From CAXMPK01 sp964195405 (GTDB lineage: Bacteria; Actinomycetota; Acidimicrobiia; Spongiisociales; ZC4RG35), in contig CAXMPK010000248.1 in NCBI GenBank assembly GCA_964195405.1, positions 1 to 8,283 on the forward strand: 8,283 nt of DNA. Direction: 5' to 3'. The position numbers were made by a program, and so were the translations under genes. The notes beneath the pieces are model-generated. The model was not told the origin of the DNA. It saw nothing but the letters and a program-made list of their open reading frames with translations, and ran no database searches. Position 1 is the stretch's first letter, and each line of letters begins with the position of its first letter. Below are positions 5,181 to 8,283 of this stretch, piece after piece.

Positions 5181-6455
5181 TCAGGTAACCCAGGCGGTAG
5201 CCGTGGCGTATTGGAGGTGGGAGCCACTCTCGATAACTTCACAGAGGCGTTGAATGGCGGTGTGGGCCTCGACAAAGGTGTTGTACAACGGGGCCAACCC
5301 GAACCGGATGCTGTCCGGTGTCCGGAAATCAGGTACCACGTCGGCCGTGTTAATCAGAGCCTGCGTGATCGGCCAGGCGCCTTGGTGGGAAATCGATATG
5401 TGCGAACCGCGTGCTTCTGGATCGCGTGGTGAGACCAACCCAAACCCTCGAGACGCCAGATGCGTCTCGACCTGTCCAATCAAGTATTGGGTCAACAGCA
5501 TCGACTTTTTGCGGATCTGATCCATTCCGGCATCCAAGACTATGGCGACTCCGGCCTCGATTGTGGCTAGGGAAAGAATCGGCATCGTTCCAGTGTGGAA
5601 CCGACGAATCCCAGAGACTGCCTCGAAGTCGAGGTCGAATTCGAAAGGCTGCGCATGACCCCACCAGGCGGTTATGGGGTTGGCGAGTTGATCTTGAAGA
5701 CCGGCCCGCACATACAGCCACGCCGGTGATCCTGGTCCGCCGTTGAGATATTTGTATGTGCATCCAACCGCGAGATCCACCCCTGCGGCAGTGAAATCGA
5801 TTGGCACGACACCCGCCGAGTGGCTGCAATCCCAAAGCACCAACGCTCCGGCTTCGCGCGCAAGCGTGGTGATGTCTTTGAGGTTGTAGGTGAAACCGGA
5901 TTTGAAAACCGTATGAGAGAGTGAGACAAGAGCGGTGTCTTCGTCGATGGCTTCCTCGAGTTGTTTGACCGGTCCAAGTATGCCCTCAGATTCGACGATC
6001 TGAAGTCTGTGGCCGGTGCGTGTTGCGATGCCTTGGAGAATGTGAACGTCAGTCGGGAAGTTGAGGTCGTCGGTCACGATCTTCGACCGATCCGGTCTGG
6101 CATCGAGCGCAGCCAACGCCAGTTTGTAGATGTTCACGGACGTTGAGTCCGAGACGATGACTTCGCCGGCCTGGGCACCGACTATTGGTGACAATTGGTC
6201 GCCAATAGTCAGTTGCAGATCCCACCAACTTTCATTCCAAGATCTGATGAGCCGCTCGCCCCACTGACGATTTGTGACGTCGTCGACAATGGAGGAGGCG
6301 GCCTTGGGAAGCCGACCCAAAGAGTTGCCGTCCAGATAGATGAGTTCGGGGTCAGTGATCACGAATCGATCTCGATACGAGGCCAGGGGGTCTGCTTCGT
6401 CAAGCGCCAAAGCTTGCTCGTAGCCTTCGGCATTAGTGAATGGTCCCGAACTCAT
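5181..6455 (-). CDS. kynU: Kynureninase
   Basis: This 424-residue PLP-dependent enzyme of fold type I hydrolyses L-kynurenine to anthranilate and L-alanine (also 3-hydroxykynurenine to 3-hydroxyanthranilate; EC 3.7.1.3). Landmarks in order are YLDGNSLG (40-47), NFPTDVHI near the cofactor phosphate (132-139), SLSHTVFKSGF (178-188), the cofactor-contacting WDCSHSAGVVPIDF (208-221) with D209 and H212, the PLP-lysine site TYKYLNGGPGSPA with K235 (233-245), and FGLAPLYNTF (385-394). Length and spacing are normal and no key residue is missing. ATG 6455 gives a family-like N-terminus, but no strong ribosome site precedes it. The metallopeptidase gene follows 4 bases later. No tryptophan 2,3-dioxygenase, kynurenine formamidase or kynurenine monooxygenase lies nearby, so upstream pathway steps must be encoded elsewhere, or kynurenine is imported. 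Confidence 0.95.
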   Translation of the reverse strand: MSSGPFTNAEGYEQALALDEADPLASYRDRFVITDPELIYLDGNSLGRLPKAASSIVDDVTNRQWGERLIRSWNESWWDLQLTIGDQLSPIVGAQAGEVIVSDSTSVNIYKLALAALDARPDRSKIVTDDLNFPTDVHILQGIATRTGHRLQIVESEGILGPVKQLEEAIDEDTALVSLSHTVFKSGFTYNLKDITTLAREAGALVLWDCSHSAGVVPIDFTAAGVDLAVGCTYKYLNGGPGSPAWLYVRAGLQDQLANPITAWWGHAQPFEFDLDFEAVSGIRRFHTGTMPILSLATIEAGVAIVLDAGMDQIRKKSMLLTQYLIGQVETHLASRGFGLVSPRDPEARGSHISISHQGAWPITQALINTADVVPDFRTPDSIRFGLAPLYNTFVEAHTAIQRLCEVIESGSHLQYATATAWVT

Positions 6456-6524
6456 TTCGTCATTGTGGCACCAGGTGGTGGCAGATCGACTAGCCGTACA
6501 CCGTTCGGTAACCTGCCCACCCTC

Positions 6525-6599
6525 GGGCGGTTAGCTCAGTCTGGCTAGAGCGCTCGCCTCACACGCGAGAGGTCACAGGTTCAAGTCCCGTACCGCCCA
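6525..6599 (+). tRNA. tRNA-Val(CAC)
   Basis: A complete 75-base cloverleaf. The acceptor stem GGGCGGT (6525-6531) pairs fully with ACCGCCC (6592-6598), with discriminator A at 6599. The D arm is GCTC/GAGC. Anticodon stem CTCGC (6553-6557)/GCGAG (6565-6569) carries loop CTCACAC with anticodon CAC (6560-6562), which reads GUG. The T stem is ACAGG (6575-6579)/CCCGT (6587-6591) around TTCAAGT, with one A-C mismatch in the middle. CCA is not encoded, so it is added after transcription. It lies between divergently oriented kynU and the downstream gap, and is transcribed rightward. Confidence 0.96.
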
Positions 6600-6601
6600 C
6601 T

Positions 6602-6633
6602 GAGAAACTCCCAATAAACATGGGGGTGTTCTC
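6602..6633 (+). terminator. Hairpin terminator after tRNA-Val
   Basis: The arms gagaaactccca (6602-6613) and tgggggtgttctc (6621-6633) pair with a single bulge around the 7-base A-rich loop. The hairpin starts 3 bases after the tRNA. No T-run follows. Between it and the next gene (6634-6767) I see only a 6-bp inverted repeat (6672-6677 with 6693-6698). Confidence 0.55.
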
Positions 6634-6767
6634 TCCGCTGCTCTGCCATAACTCCATCCTCTCAAAGTCAGGAACCTGCGCAGAACCCGAGGAGGTTCAA
6701 GGGCTGCGGGTGAGTGGGGTCACCACGGAGTAGGTTGCTGTCTCGGTTGGGCGGAAGGAGATCTTAG

Positions 6768-7061
6768 GTGACGCCTCCACAGCACTATCCGGAAGGCAGC
6801 GAGTCAACTACAGCCTTGGTATTGGGAATCCTCGGGATCGTCGTCTGCGGCATCCTTGGCCCGTTCGCCTGGTATATCGGCAATAGAGAAGTCAGAGCAA
6901 TCGACGAGGGACGACGCGACCCAACGAACAGAGGAAGTGCGAACGCAGGCAAAATCCTGGGAATCGTTGGAACAGTTTTTCTGGGACTGGGCATCCTTGT
7001 CGGAATCGTGGTGCTGCTGTTTGTCGTCGTGGCCAGCACAGAGGTGTCGAGCCTCAGCTGA
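6768..7061 (+). CDS. DUF4190-type two-helix membrane protein
   Basis: This 97-residue protein has a short polar N-terminus (MTPPQHYPEGSEST), a first helix at about 15-38 (ALVLGILGIVVCGILGPFAW then YIG), and a polar loop with GNREVRAIDEGRRDPTNRG (38-56). A Gly-Lys-rich turn (NAGKILGI) leads into the second helix at about 63-89. The ALxLGILG start, the GxxAWxxGxRE(L/V)xxID pattern and the second AxxGxxLGIxG helix are the DUF4190 signature, a membrane-anchoring domain common in actinobacteria and without known activity. The start is GTG 6768, with a strong ribosome site aaggag at 6755-6760 and 7-base spacing. It is a single gene. No soluble domain is attached, unlike many longer family members. 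Confidence 0.88.
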   Translation: MTPPQHYPEGSESTTALVLGILGIVVCGILGPFAWYIGNREVRAIDEGRRDPTNRGSANAGKILGIVGTVFLGLGILVGIVVLLFVVVASTEVSSLS

Positions 7062-7181
7062 ATCCGTTTTCGTGATCTGACCTGACTCACCAAGGCCGTC
7101 TCTTTTACCCCTGGTCATATTGCAACGCCATTCCTACCCAACGAGGCGGCAGCCGTTGTGAGCGGCACACTGGTCGCGGCC

Positions 7182-7193
7182 GGGTTCGAACCC
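7182..7193. repeat. T-arm-like 12-base palindrome in the 7062-7287 gap
   Basis: The perfect palindrome GGGTTCGAACCC has the core of a tRNA T-arm (GG-TTCGAAC-CC) but no 5-bp T stem, no anticodon arm and no acceptor partner on either strand. It is the only feature I see between the convergent genes 6768-7061 and 7288-8109. It could be a fragment of a tRNA gene, an attachment-site remnant, or chance. Confidence 0.4.
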
Positions 7194-7287
7194 ACCACTC
7201 GGCTGTAGGCGCCCCGAACGGCCGTGGGGAGGGAGAACGCGCACGGCTATCCGATGCGCGAGCGCGGCAATAGGTTGAGGCGAACGC

Positions 7288-8109
7288 TCAGGCCTCCGCC
7301 GGCTGGAGCACGTACACCCGGCTTTCGAGCTTGCCGATCAACCGGTAGATGCTCCACAGTGCGTTGGCATACATGGCCCGGTATGGGACTTCTCCCAGTT
7401 CCTCGACCAGCTGGTCCTTGGCTCGCCGGAGCCGGGATATCTGCAACAGGTAGTTGGGTGCAGTGCCCGCTTCCTGGGAAGCCTCCACAAACTCCGAGCC
7501 GATGACCTCGAGCCTCTCGACCTCGAAGCCTGTGACGGCGACTGTCGCCTCGAAGTCTGCGACCGATAACCCTTCCGGCGCAGTGGCGGAGTCCGCACAC
7601 AGACGTCGCGCCTCGTCGGGCTCCAGCAACGGTGTCGCAAATACCTCGACGATGACCATGAACCCGCTCGCTGAGAGCACCCGCCGGCACTCCACCAGTG
7701 CTCGTTCCAGATCCTCGATGTGCCCCAGCATGTCCCGAGCGAAGATCAGCCGAAAGGCACCATCGTCAGCCGGGATCTGTTCGATCGTTCCCAGCCGGAC
7801 GGCGACCATGTGGCCGTAGGGGTGGTCGCCGACTAGCTCACGGCCGCGCTTGATGTTGGCGGCCACTGGATCGACGGAAATCACTCGGCAATCGAAACGC
7901 TCCGCCATCACGAGTGCGTGTTGACCTTCCCTGCCGCCGATATCGAGCACAACATCACCCACACCAACACCGAGGGACTCAACTACGTCGAAGATCGACG
8001 CTGCGGGTCGAGGAGAGAGAGACCGATCGAGTGCCGCCACTGCAGCTTCGTAGTCCCAATCGCCGTACATCTCTTCCACGGTGACCGGCTCGGACCATGC
8101 GACGTTCAT
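7288..8109 (-). CDS. Class I SAM-dependent methyltransferase
   Basis: This 273-residue Rossmann-fold methyltransferase (Methyltransf_11/25-like) reads in order: motif I VVLDIGGREGQHA (53-65), motif II VISVDP (76-81) with the acidic residue that holds the SAM ribose, and AVRLGTIEQIPADDGAF (103-119) as the adenine-contacting segment. FRLIFARDMLGHI (119-131) and LSASGFMVIVEVFATP (145-160) follow as motifs IV-VI. Motif I reads GGREG instead of the usual GCGTG/GxGxG, an uncommon variant that keeps the loop Gly residues. A C-terminal extension after about residue 210 (LRRAKDQLVEELGEVPYRAM) is helical and may recognise the substrate, which cannot be predicted. ATG 8109 is used: a TAGCAT -10 element lies 7 bases upstream, fitting leaderless expression, and no Shine-Dalgarno is present. 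It is a single gene, convergent with the DUF4190 gene. Confidence 0.9.
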   Translation of the reverse strand: MNVAWSEPVTVEEMYGDWDYEAAVAALDRSLSPRPAASIFDVVESLGVGVGDVVLDIGGREGQHALVMAERFDCRVISVDPVAANIKRGRELVGDHPYGHMVAVRLGTIEQIPADDGAFRLIFARDMLGHIEDLERALVECRRVLSASGFMVIVEVFATPLLEPDEARRLCADSATAPEGLSVADFEATVAVTGFEVERLEVIGSEFVEASQEAGTAPNYLLQISRLRRAKDQLVEELGEVPYRAMYANALWSIYRLIGKLESRVYVLQPAEA

Positions 8110-8122
8110 GCAATCGATGCTA
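8110..8122 (-). promoter_or_regulatory. Candidate leaderless promoter -10 (TAGCAT) of the methyltransferase gene
   Basis: On the minus strand TAGCAT (8122-8117) precedes ATG 8109 by 7 bases, as in leaderless actinobacterial genes where transcription starts at the A of ATG. The -35 is poor. The element sits inside two ATCGAT copies (8113-8118 and 8122-8127). Confidence 0.45.
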
Positions 8123-8232
8123 TCGATGGGGCCTCATCACATCGAATCTCCTCCCCGACCAAACCCGCGGCCCCGGGCGGTGCAGTCGGGTTGATTGGCA
8201 TAGCAACGTCGGCTCAAGCCACCCTTATTTGG

Positions 8233-8261
8233 TGACGGTGGCGGCTATCGATACTTAGGCT
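8233..8261 (+). promoter_or_regulatory. Candidate promoter of the rightward edge gene
   Basis: GTGACG (8233-8238) is followed after exactly 17 bases by TAGGCT (8256-8261), a good actinobacterial -10. The predicted transcription start falls on GTG 8268, which implies a leaderless message. Bases 8123-8232 between the two promoters show nothing else recognisable. Confidence 0.5.
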
Positions 8262-8267
8262 GGGCGT

Positions 8268-8283
8268 GTGGATCCTGTACCCG
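8268..8283 (+). CDS. Probable 5' end of a rightward gene leaving the window
   Basis: GTG 8268 begins an open frame MDPVP up to the window edge and lies at the expected transcription start of the promoter at 8233-8261. Only five codons are visible, so the product is unknown. GTG 8266 in another frame is an alternative. Confidence 0.35.

Noticed and set aside
4838..5275. Longer metallopeptidase starting at 5275
   Set aside because: The extra 33 residues overlap kynureninase, are Pro/Ser-rich and not family-like; ATG 5176 matches the family start and sits 4 bases after the kynU stop.
7160..7210. A second tRNA gene around GGGTTCGAACCC
   Set aside because: Only the palindromic T-arm core is present; the T stem, anticodon arm and acceptor stem cannot be formed on either strand.

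Overview
The window looks like chromosomal DNA of an actinomycete-type bacterium, most plausibly a member of the Acidimicrobiia or a related non-model Actinomycetota. The evidence is a sortase-type LPFTG surface protein, a deazaflavin (F420)-dependent nitroreductase-family protein, a conserved 131-residue protein known to me only from actinobacteria, frequent GTG starts, and promoter-to-start spacings typical of leaderless actinobacterial genes. No taxonomic search could be run, so this placement is an inference.

Bases 1-3545 form an accessory-looking stretch. It opens with the C-terminal end of a Thr-rich cell-wall protein (1-301) and a hairpin terminator. Next comes a decayed DUF1643 gene on the minus strand (521-1079) with one internal stop and two frameshifts. 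Small genes follow: two related proteins of an unrecognised family (1155-1382 and 3261-3545) share a 110-base segment at about 83% identity. Between them lie a three-helix membrane protein (1504-1809), a bidirectional terminator, a small secreted Cys/His peptide (1977-2162) and a B3/B4 tRNA-editing-like domain protein (2441-3166). The second family copy sits 33 bases behind an F420-dependent nitroreductase-family gene (3579-3959) and probably shares its transcript.

The most notable locus is 4139-4405. Read straight through an in-frame TGA at 4172-4174, it encodes a complete SelW/Rdx-family protein with a CVPU redox motif, so the TGA falls exactly on the family's selenocysteine/cysteine position. 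A GC-rich hairpin with a CGUGA loop follows 17 bases after the TGA and fits a bacterial SECIS element. A conventional reading loses the N-terminus and active site of this gene.

From 4446 onward the content is more housekeeping-like. It contains the conserved actinobacterial 131-aa protein, a zincin-fold HExxH metallopeptidase (4838-5176) translationally coupled to kynureninase (5181-6455, minus strand), a tRNA-Val(CAC), a DUF4190-type membrane protein (6768-7061), and a class I methyltransferase (7288-8109, minus strand). The last bases hold a promoter and the probable leaderless start of a rightward gene that leaves the window. The two convergent genes at 4838-4841 overlap by their stop codons. 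Kynureninase is the only recognisable tryptophan-catabolism gene here.
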